A stretch of DNA of 64,000 nucleotides, from contig NZ_JAIOAB010000007.1 of assembly GCF_019890635.1 (NCBI RefSeq), forward strand, positions 1-64,000. The letters are read 5' to 3'. The position numbers and the translations under genes were made by a program. This DNA is from Streptomyces sennicomposti (GTDB lineage: Bacteria; Actinomycetota; Actinomycetes; Streptomycetales; Streptomycetaceae). The notes beneath the pieces are model-generated. The model was not told the origin of the DNA. It saw nothing but the letters and a program-made list of their open reading frames with translations, and ran no database searches. This document shows positions 25,058 through 33,064 of the stretch, piece by piece. Numbering within the stretch: position 1 is the first letter of the stretch; every line of letters starts with the position of its first letter.

Positions 25058-26173
25058 TCAGGGGCGGTTCAGCAGTGCCCGGGTCTCCAGGGCGACCTGC
25101 TGCGCCTCTCCCGTGGGGACGACGACGACCGGGACCCGAGCGTTCGGCGGGGAGACGATCTCGGGGCGTTCGGCGACCAGGGGCCGCAGACCGCCCGTGA
25201 GGCCCAGCGCGGGCAGCCGGGCGCAGATCTCCTCGCGCACCTCGGGCTGGTCCTCGCCGATCTCGCCGGTGAACACCAGGGCGTCGAGCCGGTCGAGGGA
25301 GGCGGCCATCGCGGCGACGCCCCGCCGGCAGTGGTGGGTGAAGACGTCCAGGGCGAGCGCGGCGGCCTCGTCGCCCGCCGCCCGGGCGCGGACGAGGTCG
25401 CGGGTGTCGTCCGAGGCGCCGGAGAGGGCGAGCAGCCCCGAGTCGTGGTTCAGCGCGTGCTCGATCTCGTCCGCGGTCAGCCCGTGCCGGGTCTGCAGCC
25501 AGGTCAGCGCGCCGGGATCGACGCTGCCGCTGCGGTGGCTCATCACCAGGCCCTCCAGCGGTGTGAACCCCATCGTCGTGTCCACGCTGCGCCCGGCGCG
25601 CACGGCGCACGCGGAGCAGCCGCCGCCGAGGTGGCAGATCACCAGGTGCAGCCGCTCGGCCGGGCGGCCGAGGAGTTCGGCGGCCCGGCCGAGCGTCCAG
25701 GCGTAGGACAGTCCGTGGAAGCCGTAACGCCGCAGCCCGTGGCCGTCGCGCCACTCGGCGGGGACGGCGTACTCCCGTGCGGCGGCGGGCAGTTCCGCGT
25801 GGAAGACGGTGTCGAAACAGGCGACGTGCGGGACGCCGGGCAGCAGTCGCCGGGCCGCGTCCAGGACGGTGAGGGCCGGGGGGACGTGCAGCGGGGCGAG
25901 GTCGGCCACCTGGTCCAGCCGGGCGCGGACGGCGTCGTCCACCAGGGTGTGGGCGCGCAGGTCCGGCCCGCCGTGGACGATGCGATGGCCCACGGCGACC
26001 GGTGCGGGCGCCTCGTCCAGCAGCCGCCGCAGCGGGTCCGAGGCGTCGTCGCCGGGCGCCGATTCGCTGTGGTGCTCGGCGAGGACCTCGCCGCCGCTGC
26101 CGAACACGGTCAGGCGCAGGCTCGACGAGCCCGCGTCGGCCACCAGGACCGGGCCGTTGCTGTCCACCGGCAC
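25058..26173 (-). CDS. acetate/propionate kinase family protein (divergent)
   Basis: A 371-aa ASKHA-fold acetate-kinase relative; the family makes acetyl phosphate from acetate and ATP, or the reverse. Conserved blocks: DAGSSSLR (phosphate 1), VGHRIVHGG, LAPLHVPP, FDTVFHAELP, RYGFHGLSY, CHLGGGCS and MGFTPLEGLVM. Key Arg, His and Asp positions are kept. Several positions that are Asn in studied acetate kinases differ: INAGSSS is ADAGSSS, HLGNG is HLGGG, PTNEE is PTGEA. It is about 30 residues shorter than typical AckA. No pta (phosphotransacetylase) or phosphoketolase gene is adjacent. GTG start, with an AGGGG-type site 6 nt upstream and a 20-bp palindrome 36 bp upstream. It may be an acyl kinase with altered substrate. 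Confidence 0.85.
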   Translation of the reverse strand: MPVDSNGPVLVADAGSSSLRLTVFGSGGEVLAEHHSESAPGDDASDPLRRLLDEAPAPVAVGHRIVHGGPDLRAHTLVDDAVRARLDQVADLAPLHVPPALTVLDAARRLLPGVPHVACFDTVFHAELPAAAREYAVPAEWRDGHGLRRYGFHGLSYAWTLGRAAELLGRPAERLHLVICHLGGGCSACAVRAGRSVDTTMGFTPLEGLVMSHRSGSVDPGALTWLQTRHGLTADEIEHALNHDSGLLALSGASDDTRDLVRARAAGDEAAALALDVFTHHCRRGVAAMAASLDRLDALVFTGEIGEDQPEVREEICARLPALGLTGGLRPLVAERPEIVSPPNARVPVVVVPTGEAQQVALETRALLNRP

Positions 26174-26209
26174 ACGTCACCCCTCTCCGGCGGGTCCGGG
26201 AACGCGCCG

Positions 26210-26229
26210 CGCGGCACACGTGTGCCGCG
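26210..26229. promoter_or_regulatory. perfect 20-bp palindrome upstream of the acetate-kinase-family gene
   Basis: CGCGGCACAC joined to its complement GTGTGCCGCG, centred on CACGTG, lies 36 bp upstream of the kinase GTG in the gap to the divergent small membrane gene. It is a candidate operator; the binding protein is unknown. Confidence 0.55.
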
Positions 26230-26428
26230 GCACCGAGGTACCCGGCCCGGGCCGGGGGAAACAGCTGCCTGGCCACCGGCCGCCGCCGACCCCCGGCACC
26301 GCCACCACCACCGTCAGCGCCCCCTGGCACCGCCACGGCCACTGCCACCGCCATGCACCTACCGCCGACGCGACCCGCCGCCTAGACTCCGGGTCTTCCG
26401 TCGTATCGCGAGCGAGGGGGCGCAGGCC

Positions 26429-26560
26429 GTGACGACCGAGGGCAGAGGCGGGAGCGCCACCTGGGCGAAGGTGCTGGCGGGTTTCGTCCTGCTGGTCCTT
26501 CTCCCTCTGGTGCTCTGGTTCATGGTCTCCTTCTCGCGGGCGCACGTCTTCCCCTGGTGA
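26429..26560 (+). CDS. 43-aa single-span membrane protein
   Basis: The GTG at 26429 opens a 43-codon frame reading MTTEGRGGSATWAKVLAGF then a long hydrophobic helix (about residues 13-35, including VLLVLLPLVLWFMV) and a short tail SRAHVFPW. GAGGGGG lies about 9 nt before the GTG. TAGACT near 26382 could serve as a -10 element. The size, clear amphipathic start and ribosome site suggest a genuine small protein. Its function is unknown. Confidence 0.6.
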   Translation: MTTEGRGGSATWAKVLAGFVLLVLLPLVLWFMVSFSRAHVFPW

Positions 26561-26673
26561 CCGGTCACTTGGCCGACCTGGTGAACCGGGCGACAGGACA
26601 CCCGCCGACGGGTCACCGCCCCGGCCGCGACCCGGCGGCGGCCGCCAGGTCAGGAGTCCGCGGGCGGCGCTGA

Positions 26674-26883
26674 TCGGGGGCGCTGCCCACGCTCTACACG
26701 GCGACCGCCCCGGACGTGGCGGGCGGGCAGCTCATCGGTCCCGACGGCGTGGGCGAGCTGCGCGGCGCGCCGAGGACGGTGCCGTTGGCGCCCCGGGCCC
26801 TGGACGCCGGGAGCGGCCGCCGGCTGTGGGACCTGTCGGAGGACCTCACCTCCGTGCGGTTCGCGCTCCCGGCCGCGGGGTGA
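26674..26883 (+). pseudogene. 3' remnant of a short-chain dehydrogenase gene
   Basis: The plus strand encodes about 69 residues (ALPTLYTATAPDVAGGQLIG, then a segment containing RRLWDLSEDLTSVRF before a stop) that closely resemble the C-terminus of actinobacterial SDR oxidoreductases of the protochlorophyllide-reductase-like group. An in-frame TGA at 26671 and unrelated sequence upstream show that the Rossmann and catalytic parts are missing. There is no start codon or ribosome site. Codon bias is still coding-like, so the truncation may be recent. Confidence 0.75.
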
Positions 26884-26988
26884 GCGATCGGGGGGCGGGC
26901 GGGTCAGCGGCACACCGTGAGGCGGCCCCCGACCGCGGGTCCGCCGCCGAGCGCCGCCCGCGCCTCAGGTACGCCACCGGCGCTGCTC

Positions 26989-27492
26989 TCACCGTGCGGT
27001 GCCCTCACCGTTCGGCGCCCGTCGCCCCCCGTCTGCGCCCCGCCGACGCGCCCGCCGGACGGTGAACGCGAAGGAGACCGCGGAGGCGCCGAACAGCACG
27101 CCGGTGACAGCCAGCCATCGCCCCAGGTAGCCGCCCTCGGACAGCCCCGTCGCACCGGTGTAGGGCGTGGACAGGGCGAAGATCAGCGGGAACCAGACGA
27201 GCAGGAGGACGCCGGAGAGGAAGGCGGGGACGCGCACGTAATTGATCCACGGCAGCCGTGGCACGCGGGCGGCGCGGTGCCGCAGCACGGCGAGGACCGT
27301 CAGGTCGGCGAGCGAGTACAGCGGGAACAGGATCAGGTCGTGGACGACGGCCGCGCCCACGAACCAGAGGGCGACGGCGAGGGGCCGGACCGCGAACAGG
27401 CGCACCATGGCGTAGCCGGTGAGGGCGAAGGAGCTGACCAGGGCCAGCAGGTGCAAGGGGTTGGCGCCGTACCAGCGCGCGAAGCGGGACAT
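26989..27492 (-). CDS. small multi-span membrane protein paired with a molybdopterin oxidoreductase
   Basis: A 167-aa protein with about four hydrophobic spans (PLHLLALVSSFALTGYAMV, VALWFVGAAVVHDLILFPLY, FLSGVLLLVWFPLIFAL, WLAVTGVLFGASAVSFAFTV) and an Arg-rich tail. The ATG (27492) follows the oxidoreductase stop by 3 nt; a GTG at 27498 would instead overlap it by 4 nt. It corresponds to the protein at 37671-38321, which follows the second oxidoreductase; both share the LW(F/L)G-A-x(3)-HD block, suggesting a conserved accessory subunit. Function unknown; perhaps quinone interaction or assembly. Confidence 0.82.
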   Translation of the reverse strand: MSRFARWYGANPLHLLALVSSFALTGYAMVRLFAVRPLAVALWFVGAAVVHDLILFPLYSLADLTVLAVLRHRAARVPRLPWINYVRVPAFLSGVLLLVWFPLIFALSTPYTGATGLSEGGYLGRWLAVTGVLFGASAVSFAFTVRRARRRGADGGRRAPNGEGTAR

Positions 27493-27494
27493 GG

Positions 27495-28943
27495 TCACGC
27501 CCTGAAGGTGAGGCGGCGCACCCATTTGGTGTTGTTGACGCCGGGGTTGGCCGGGACGATGACGCGGGCGGGGAAGCCGTGGTCGATGGAGAGGTCCGCG
27601 CCGTTGACGCGCAGGGCCAGCAGCGAGCGGGGGTCGTGGATCTGGTTGCCGCGCAGCAGCACCGAGCTGTAGGGGCCGGGCGGCTGGACGGATTCCACCA
27701 GAACGCTGCCGGCGTGGGGCAGTCCGGCCAGGGCGGCCAGATCGGTCAGGCGCAGGCCGCTCCAGTGCTGGTCGGCGGTGGACCAGCCCTCCACGCAGGC
27801 GATCGGCAGCGCGGCGGCGTGCTGGGGCAGGGCGAGGAGCCGGTCCCGGGTGAGGACCAGGGCGGGCCCGTGGCCGTGGAGTTCCAGCCGCCAGCCGGGG
27901 CCCACGTGTGCGGGGGTGACGCCGACCGCGGCGGCCGTCTTGTTGATCTGGAAGCCGTTGGGGCCGCTGCCCGGGTCGCGGTTGTGGGGTGCGAGCAGGG
28001 CGCTCGCGCGCAGCCGGCCGCCGATGCTCTGCCCGGCCGTGACCACGAGCAGGAGCAGTGAGCCCGCCCCCACCATGCCCACCGCGCCGCGGCGGGTCAT
28101 GCTCGGCGCGCGGGGTGCGGCCGGGACCAGGTGGTCGGGGTCGGGGGGTTCGGGGCGGGTGTGGGCGAGGTCGGTGCGCAGTTCGGCCGCCGGGTCGCGG
28201 GAGCGCAGGGCGCGGGCCATCCGGCCCAGCCGGAGGGCGACATGGACGGCGAAGGCGGCGGCGAGGACCCAGGCGCCGTAGAAGTGCAGGGTGTAGAAGG
28301 AGCCGGGGAAGACGTAGAAGAGCTGGATGTTGAGGATGCCGGTGGCGAACTCGAAGATCGCCCCGCCCACGAGGGTGAGCAGGGAGAGCCGTTCGAGCGC
28401 GTGGGCGAGGGTGCGCACCGGCGGCCACTCGAAGAGCTTGGGCAGCACGGACCACAGCTTGGCCAGCAGGACGGGCACGAGGGTGACGCCGAGGGTGACG
28501 TGCACGCCCTGGGTCAGCCGGTAGAGCCAGTACGGGTGCGTGGGCCAGTCGAAGAGATAGAAGCCGAGGACGCCCTTGTCCGGGGTCTGGTCGTCGGGCG
28601 GGCCGAGCCCCGGGTTGTAGGCGGCGTACGAGAGCAGTCCGGTGACCAGGAGCACGGGGATGCCGGCCAGCAGGACCAGGCCGAACACGGAGGTGAGCCA
28701 GGGGCCGCGCAGGGGGCTGCGCCAGAATCCGGGGCGGAACGGGCCCGGCGGTGGCGGCGCCTGCCGGGCACGCCGTACGACGGCCCGCAGCCGCGCGGCG
28801 GTTCGGGTCGCGCGGTGGGCGACGGCCGCGCGGGCCCGTCCGAGGCGGTCACGCATACGTAGGAGGCGGGGGCGCACCCGTCGTGGGCGCGCCCCGGTCC
28901 GCCCGCCGGACGGGTCCGGGGGCGGCCGTCCGTCACGGTCCAT
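27495..28943 (-). CDS. membrane molybdopterin oxidoreductase with fused b-type cytochrome domain
   Basis: A 482-aa protein. A cytosolic Arg-rich N-terminus (about 1-85) precedes four spans (about 90-280) carrying conserved His (GVHVTLG, AHALERL, LHFYGAW, VHVALRLG) suited to haem b ligation, then another span (about 330-350) and an extracytoplasmic sulfite-oxidase/MsrP-type molybdopterin domain (about 355-482). Cys383 in PIACVEGWS is the expected Mo ligand. The layout is that of a fused MsrPQ: haem b in the membrane passing electrons to a Mo enzyme outside. The ATG at 28943 has GGGAGGAG 7-8 nt upstream. It is paralogous to 36520-37671. The substrate is unknown. Confidence 0.9.
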   Translation of the reverse strand: MDRDGRPPPDPSGGRTGARPRRVRPRLLRMRDRLGRARAAVAHRATRTAARLRAVVRRARQAPPPPGPFRPGFWRSPLRGPWLTSVFGLVLLAGIPVLLVTGLLSYAAYNPGLGPPDDQTPDKGVLGFYLFDWPTHPYWLYRLTQGVHVTLGVTLVPVLLAKLWSVLPKLFEWPPVRTLAHALERLSLLTLVGGAIFEFATGILNIQLFYVFPGSFYTLHFYGAWVLAAAFAVHVALRLGRMARALRSRDPAAELRTDLAHTRPEPPDPDHLVPAAPRAPSMTRRGAVGMVGAGSLLLLVVTAGQSIGGRLRASALLAPHNRDPGSGPNGFQINKTAAAVGVTPAHVGPGWRLELHGHGPALVLTRDRLLALPQHAAALPIACVEGWSTADQHWSGLRLTDLAALAGLPHAGSVLVESVQPPGPYSSVLLRGNQIHDPRSLLALRVNGADLSIDHGFPARVIVPANPGVNNTKWVRRLTFRA

Positions 28944-29170
28944 CGGCCGTCTCCTCCCTCTGCGGGGCGACCCGGGAACGCTCTCGGGGCGCGGCTTGAG
29001 AAACCCTTTCCGGGGCCGCGCTCCGGCACGGCGGTGTCCGGCCCGGCGGGCGCTTACAAGCTGCCACGGCCCCGGTGGGCGGGCCTCCTCTGGCACGGGT
29101 GCGGGCGGGCGTCGTCACCGGGACGGCCGAGCCGGTTCCGGCGCGGGTCCGCAGGGGGCCGGGGGTGGGC

Positions 29171-29264
29171 CATGGACGCCGGAGAGGCGGGCCGTAGACG
29201 CCGGGGGACGGCCGTAGACGCCGGGGGACGGCCGTAGACGCCGGGGGACGGCCGTAGACGCCGG
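29171..29264. repeat. 20-bp tandem repeat immediately after the GT87 gene
   Basis: Three exact copies of GCCGTAGACGCCGGGGGACG (29191-29250), a partial fourth, and one decayed copy at 29171 end 6 bp before the stop of the GT87-like gene. This is the main content of the 327-bp gap 28944-29270. No terminator hairpin was recognised there. Confidence 0.9.
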
Positions 29265-29270
29265 TCCGGG

Positions 29271-30713
29271 TCAGGGGTGCGCCCCGTAGCGCTTCCGCCG
29301 CCGTGCCGGAAGGGCGCGCAGGCCCGCGCCGACGGCGACGCACACGGCGGCCGTGCCGTACGTCCACGCCTGCAGGGGGACGCCGGGCAGCAGCCGGCCG
29401 CCGAGGTAGAGGACGGTGCCGGCCAGCGGTACGGTCAGCCACTCCCAGCGGCCGTCGAGGGCGACCAGGCCGACGACGAGCAACGCGTACCAGGGGTAGC
29501 CGGGCGACATCAGCAGCAGGGCGACGCCGGTCAGCAGCAGGGCGCCGCGCCAGGGGCGCAGCGGGTCCCCGCGCCACCACACGTACCCGGCCGTCCCGAC
29601 GAGCAGCAGCACGGCGGTCGCCTCGGCCGCGGCGTCCGGGAGCAGTAGCCGCAGCAGGGCGAAGCGGTGCACGTCACCGGGCTGGTAGCCCTCTTCCTGG
29701 AGGTAGCCGGGCAGATAGCCGAGGACGTCGGCGCCGGAGGCGATGACGTAGGGCAGGTAGGAGAGCGCGACCACGGCGAGCAGGGCGGCGACCGTGCGGG
29801 CGATCCGCGCCGGGCCGCGCTGCCCGGAGAGGGCGCCGGGCAGCGCCAGCACGGGCAGCAGTTTCACGGCCACGGCGGCGCCGAGGAGGGCGCCGCGCCG
29901 GGCCCCGGCGGTGGCCGTGCCGAGGGCCAGCACGGTGAACAGGACGCCGAGGGTGTCGACATGGGCGTTGTCGACCGCCTCGAACGGGACGGCCGGGCAC
30001 CATCCCCACAGGGCGGCGCGGGCGGGGGCGCGGTGCGGGTCGCCGCGCCGGCGGCCCACGGCGAGCAGCGCGACGGTGGTGCCGAACGCCAGGACGGCGC
30101 CGCCGGTCTGGAGCGGTTTGTGGCGGCTTCCGGGGGGTGAGAGCAGGTGGACGGCGGTGAACCAGCCCTCGGCGACGGGCGGGTAGATCGTGGGGACGGT
30201 GGGGCGGTTGATGCGGGTGCACAGGCCGTCGCTCGTCCGGGTCAGTCCCCAGCCCGTGCAGGCGGCCCCGGACGGGAAGAGCCAGCCGTCGCGGAGCCGG
30301 GCGAGCTGGGGTGCGGCGGGCGGGTGGGCGTAGGGGGAGATGCCGGCGCTCTGGACGCGGCCGTCCCAGGCGTAGCGGTACATGTCGGTGGAGGTGCGGG
30401 GCGGCGCGGCGAGCGCGGCCGCGGCCACGGCGGCGGCGCCGGCCAGGACCAGTGCGGTCGCGGCCCGCCGCGGGACCTTGCGCACGGTCCACGCCGCGGC
30501 GGCGAACAGGGTCCAGGCGACGGCGTATCCGGCGAGCAGGCGTCCTGCGTCGTGCTGGTCGTCGCCCGCCCGGACGGTGTCCGCGACGACGGCGGTGAGC
30601 GCGGCGAGCAGAACCGCGGTGACGGCGGTGGCGACCCGGGCGGTGGTGCGGCGCGCGGGCGCGGGAGGGCGGTCCGCCGACGGCCGGGGGTGCGCAGGGG
30701 CGGTGTCGTTCAC
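29271..30713 (-). CDS. GT87-like polyprenyl-phosphate-dependent mannosyltransferase
   Basis: A 480-aa polytopic protein with about 10-12 hydrophobic spans. The first extracytoplasmic loop contains DMYRYAWDGRVQSAGISPYA, the DxxxYxWxGR-type loop of C-type glycosyltransferases (GT87/DUF2029 and related alpha-mannosyltransferases), and YPPVAEGWF and AHVDTLGVLF follow. Such enzymes take mannose or another sugar from a polyprenyl-phosphate donor and transfer it outside the membrane. The GTG at 30713 overlaps the methyltransferase stop by 4 nt (GTGA), so translation is coupled. It is the last gene of the four-gene operon and probably acts on the glycan or lipid made by the others. Confidence 0.82.
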   Translation of the reverse strand: MNDTAPAHPRPSADRPPAPARRTTARVATAVTAVLLAALTAVVADTVRAGDDQHDAGRLLAGYAVAWTLFAAAAWTVRKVPRRAATALVLAGAAAVAAAALAAPPRTSTDMYRYAWDGRVQSAGISPYAHPPAAPQLARLRDGWLFPSGAACTGWGLTRTSDGLCTRINRPTVPTIYPPVAEGWFTAVHLLSPPGSRHKPLQTGGAVLAFGTTVALLAVGRRRGDPHRAPARAALWGWCPAVPFEAVDNAHVDTLGVLFTVLALGTATAGARRGALLGAAVAVKLLPVLALPGALSGQRGPARIARTVAALLAVVALSYLPYVIASGADVLGYLPGYLQEEGYQPGDVHRFALLRLLLPDAAAEATAVLLLVGTAGYVWWRGDPLRPWRGALLLTGVALLLMSPGYPWYALLVVGLVALDGRWEWLTVPLAGTVLYLGGRLLPGVPLQAWTYGTAAVCVAVGAGLRALPARRRKRYGAHP

Positions 30714-31567
30714 GGGCGTTCGCGCCTCCCGCCGGCCGTGGGGGGTGCGGTGCGCTGTCCGGGGAGGGGACGGCCGAGTTCGAGGAACGTGCGGTCCCGC
30801 GCGGTCCACCGGCCGGCCACGGTCCAGCCCGCCGCGCCGGCGGCCCGGCACAGCGCGGCGGCGCCGAGGCGGGCCCAGGGGAAGGGGCGGCCGTGCCGGC
30901 CGTGGGCGTCCTCGACGCGGACGGTGAGATGTTCGTCGACGTCGTGCGGGGCGGCCTCGGCCAGCAGGCGGCTGCCGGGCGCGGCCACGGCGCGCAGCCG
31001 GGCGAGGAGGGCGACCGGGTCGCCGCCGATGCCGACGTTGCCGTCCATCAGCAGCACGGTGCCCCAGCGGCCCTCGCCGGGCAGGCGGTCGAAGACAGAC
31101 CGGCGCAGCGCGGCGCCGCCGCCCCGCCGGGTGCGGGCCACCGCGGCCGGGCTGACGTCGACGCCGAGCGCGCGTACGCCCCGGGCGGCCAGTGCCGCCA
31201 CCAGCCGTCCCGGTCCGCAGCCGACGTCGAGGACGGGTCCGGTGCAGCGGTCCAGGACGCGGGCGTCGGCGGCGTCGGGTGCGGCGCACCAGCGTTCCAC
31301 GTCCAGCGGCAGCAGGTCGCCCTCCCCCACGGCGTCGTCCGGGCGGTCCGGCGTGGTCAGGCGGCGCAGAAAGAGCGGGCCGCGCCCGGCGCGCAGGGCG
31401 CGGGCGTAGGGGTCGTCGATCCAGGGCCGGCCGGCGGGCCGGGCGCGTCCGGGTTCCAGGACCGCGTCGCGTCCGGGTTCCAGGACCGCGGTGTGCGGGC
31501 GGCGGTCCGCGCTCCCCGCGGTCCGCCCGGCGAGGGCCGCCTCGGCGCGGTTCGGCACGCCGCTCAC
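30710..31567 (-). CDS. class I SAM-dependent methyltransferase
   Basis: A 285-aa protein. The SAM-binding motif I (VLDVGCGPGRLVAALAARG) lies near residue 120, followed by the acidic loop GVDVSP and a motif IV-like LLMDGNVGIGG. The first 50 residues contain a duplicated VLEPGRDAVLEPGR, from a 24-bp tandem duplication near 31446-31490. GTG 31567 overlaps the upstream stop by 4 nt. It resembles small-molecule and sugar methyltransferases; in this operon the likely acceptor is a sugar or lipid-linked glycan, but this is inferred from context only. Confidence 0.85.
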   Translation of the reverse strand: MSGVPNRAEAALAGRTAGSADRRPHTAVLEPGRDAVLEPGRARPAGRPWIDDPYARALRAGRGPLFLRRLTTPDRPDDAVGEGDLLPLDVERWCAAPDAADARVLDRCTGPVLDVGCGPGRLVAALAARGVRALGVDVSPAAVARTRRGGGAALRRSVFDRLPGEGRWGTVLLMDGNVGIGGDPVALLARLRAVAAPGSRLLAEAAPHDVDEHLTVRVEDAHGRHGRPFPWARLGAAALCRAAGAAGWTVAGRWTARDRTFLELGRPLPGQRTAPPTAGGRRERP

Positions 31568-32229
31568 CGGCCGGCCCCCGTCAGGGCGGCCACGGCGGCG
31601 GCGAACCGGGAGCCGGCGGGGCAGCGGGCGGCGACCTCGGCGGCGTCGGCGGCGGTGTCCACGTCGCGCAGCACGGGCAGGTCGCCCACCCGCAGTCCCG
31701 CCTCGACCAGGCGGCGGCGCTGGACGGCGCCCGTGTGCGGGGTGGACATCGGCACGCCCCGTACGAGGCCGGCGGCGCGCGCGGGTTCGGCGACGCCCAG
31801 CGCCCAGAACCCGCCGTCGGCGGCGGGCCCGAACCAGGCGTCGTGGCCGTCGCGGCCGACGTCGTGGAGGAGTTCGGCGGTCAGTTGGGGGGTGTCCATG
31901 CCGACCAGGAGCGCCGGTCCGCGCCCGCACAGGCCGAACGCGGCCGCGATCCGCTCGTCCAGGCCGCCGGACGACTGCGCGGCTACGTCGAAGCCGGCCG
32001 GCAGCCAGGGGCCGGGCGCGCCGTCGAGGACGAGGAGGCGGCGGCGGGCGGGGACCCGGCGGACCGTGTGCAGGGTGTCGGCGAGGGCCGCCTCCGCCAG
32101 GGCGGCCGCCTCGCGCGGGGTGTAGGGCGGGGTGAGCCGGGTCTTGACCCGGCCGGGCACGGGTTCCTTGGCGATGACCAGCACGGTGGCCAGGGGCGGG
32201 GCGCTCATCGGCGGGCTGGGGGCGCTCAT
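31564..32229 (-). CDS. DUF2064 / TIGR04282-type transferase
   Basis: A 221-aa GT-A-fold protein. VLVIAKEPVPGRVKTRL near the N-terminus is the signature of the DUF2064 family (rSAM/selenodomain-associated transferase 1), similar to nucleotidyltransferases that bind NTPs through a KTRL-like loop. MDTPQL and GPAADGGFWALG supply acidic metal-binding residues. The ATG at 32229 overlaps the GT2 stop (ATGA). An in-frame ATG at 32208 is also possible, because a 21-bp duplication repeats the start region (MSAPSPP-MSAPP). It is often found beside GT2 enzymes like the next gene and probably activates or transfers a sugar. Confidence 0.85.
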   Translation of the reverse strand: MSAPSPPMSAPPLATVLVIAKEPVPGRVKTRLTPPYTPREAAALAEAALADTLHTVRRVPARRRLLVLDGAPGPWLPAGFDVAAQSSGGLDERIAAAFGLCGRGPALLVGMDTPQLTAELLHDVGRDGHDAWFGPAADGGFWALGVAEPARAAGLVRGVPMSTPHTGAVQRRRLVEAGLRVGDLPVLRDVDTAADAAEVAARCPAGSRFAAAVAALTGAGR

Positions 32230-32960
32230 CGGCGGGCTCCGGCGGCGGTGCCGGACGCCGGGCGGGCGGCGGGCCGTTCGGCGAGGACGGCGCGCATGTC
32301 GCGTACCGCCTGCCAGGTGCCGCGCCAGGTCCCGGTGACCTTCGAGCGGCCCGTGCGCGGGCGGTAGGGCACGTCGGTCTCCGTCACCCGCCAGCCGGCG
32401 TCGGCGGCCCGGACGACGGTCTGGAGCGGGTAGCCGGAACGGCGGTCGGTCAGGTTCAGGGCGAGCAGGGCCGTGCGGCGGGCGGCGCGCATCGGGCCGA
32501 GGTCGTGCAGCCGCAGCCCGGTGCGGCGGTGGACCAGCCGGGCCAGTTCCAGGTTGGCCAGGCGGGCGTGCAGGGGCCAGGCGCGGCGTGTGACGGGCCG
32601 GCGGCGGCCGAGGACGAGGTCGGCGGCGCCGTCGAGGACGGGCTCGGCGACGGCGGGCAGGAGGGCCGGGTCGAGGCTGGCGTCGCAGTCGCAGAAGCAG
32701 ACGACGTCCGCGGTGGCGGCGGTCAGTCCCGCGTGGCAGGCGGCGCCGAACCCGCGGCGCGGCTCGTGCACGACATGGGCGCCGAGGGCGCGGGCGAGGT
32801 CCGCCGAGCCGTCGGTCGAGCCGTTGTCCACGACGATCGCGCGCCACCCCGCGGGGATCCGGCCGAGCACCCAGGGCAGGGCCTCGGCCTCGTCCAGGCA
32901 GGGCAGCACCACGTCCACGGGGGCGGGCGAACAGGAGGAGTTCTCGATCACCCCAGTCAC
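32226..32960 (-). CDS. family 2 glycosyltransferase
   Basis: A 244-aa GT-A glycosyltransferase. VVLPCLDEAEALPWVL, VVDNGSTDGSADLA and the DxD-equivalent CDCDASLDP define the nucleotide-sugar site. RRSGYPLQT and PYRPRTGRSKVTGTWRG resemble dolichyl- or undecaprenyl-phosphate glycosyltransferases and TIGR04283-type enzymes. No C-terminal membrane spans are present. It heads the overlapping operon. The GTG start has no good ribosome site (GTAGG directly before it), so the transcript may be leaderless; the 19-bp box ends exactly 37 nt upstream. Likely product: a lipid-linked sugar used by the GT87-like enzyme. Confidence 0.87.
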   Translation of the reverse strand: MTGVIENSSCSPAPVDVVLPCLDEAEALPWVLGRIPAGWRAIVVDNGSTDGSADLARALGAHVVHEPRRGFGAACHAGLTAATADVVCFCDCDASLDPALLPAVAEPVLDGAADLVLGRRRPVTRRAWPLHARLANLELARLVHRRTGLRLHDLGPMRAARRTALLALNLTDRRSGYPLQTVVRAADAGWRVTETDVPYRPRTGRSKVTGTWRGTWQAVRDMRAVLAERPAARPASGTAAGARR

Positions 32961-32997
32961 CCTACGGGGACGAAAAGGACATAAGGGATTCGGCGAT

Positions 32998-33016
32998 CTT
33001 ACGGAGTGCTGACGTC
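32998..33016 (+). promoter_or_regulatory. shared 19-bp box, copy 1 (between GT2 operon and response regulator)
   Basis: CTTACGGAGTGCTGACGTC. It can be read as two CT(T/G)ACG(G/T) half-sites 11 bp apart, the spacing typical of OmpR/PhoB-family regulators. It ends 48 nt before the response-regulator start and, on the other strand, 37 nt before the GT2 start. Confidence 0.7.
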
Positions 33017-33064
33017 ACACGCCGCCCGGTCCGGCGACCGCGGGCCGGTGCGAGACTCGGTGGT

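Noticed and set aside
21183..25706. 1,507-aa plus-strand frame opposite the GH92 domain
   Set aside because: No recognisable motif and biased composition; third-position GC supports only the minus-strand gene.
26650..26913. Minus-strand 87-aa frame
   Set aside because: It is the antisense of the SDR remnant, which has clear family similarity on the plus strand.
29041..29070. CTTACAAGCTGCCACG near 29052 as a fourth copy of the 19-bp box for the first Mo-oxidoreductase
   Set aside because: Only the first five bases and a shifted ACG agree, and the distance to the start (over 100 nt) does not match the 37 or 48 nt seen at the other copies.
29171..29264. Possible integrase attachment site or direct repeats of a mobile element
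   Set aside because: No integrase, tRNA or transposase is nearby; the repeats are simple tandem units.
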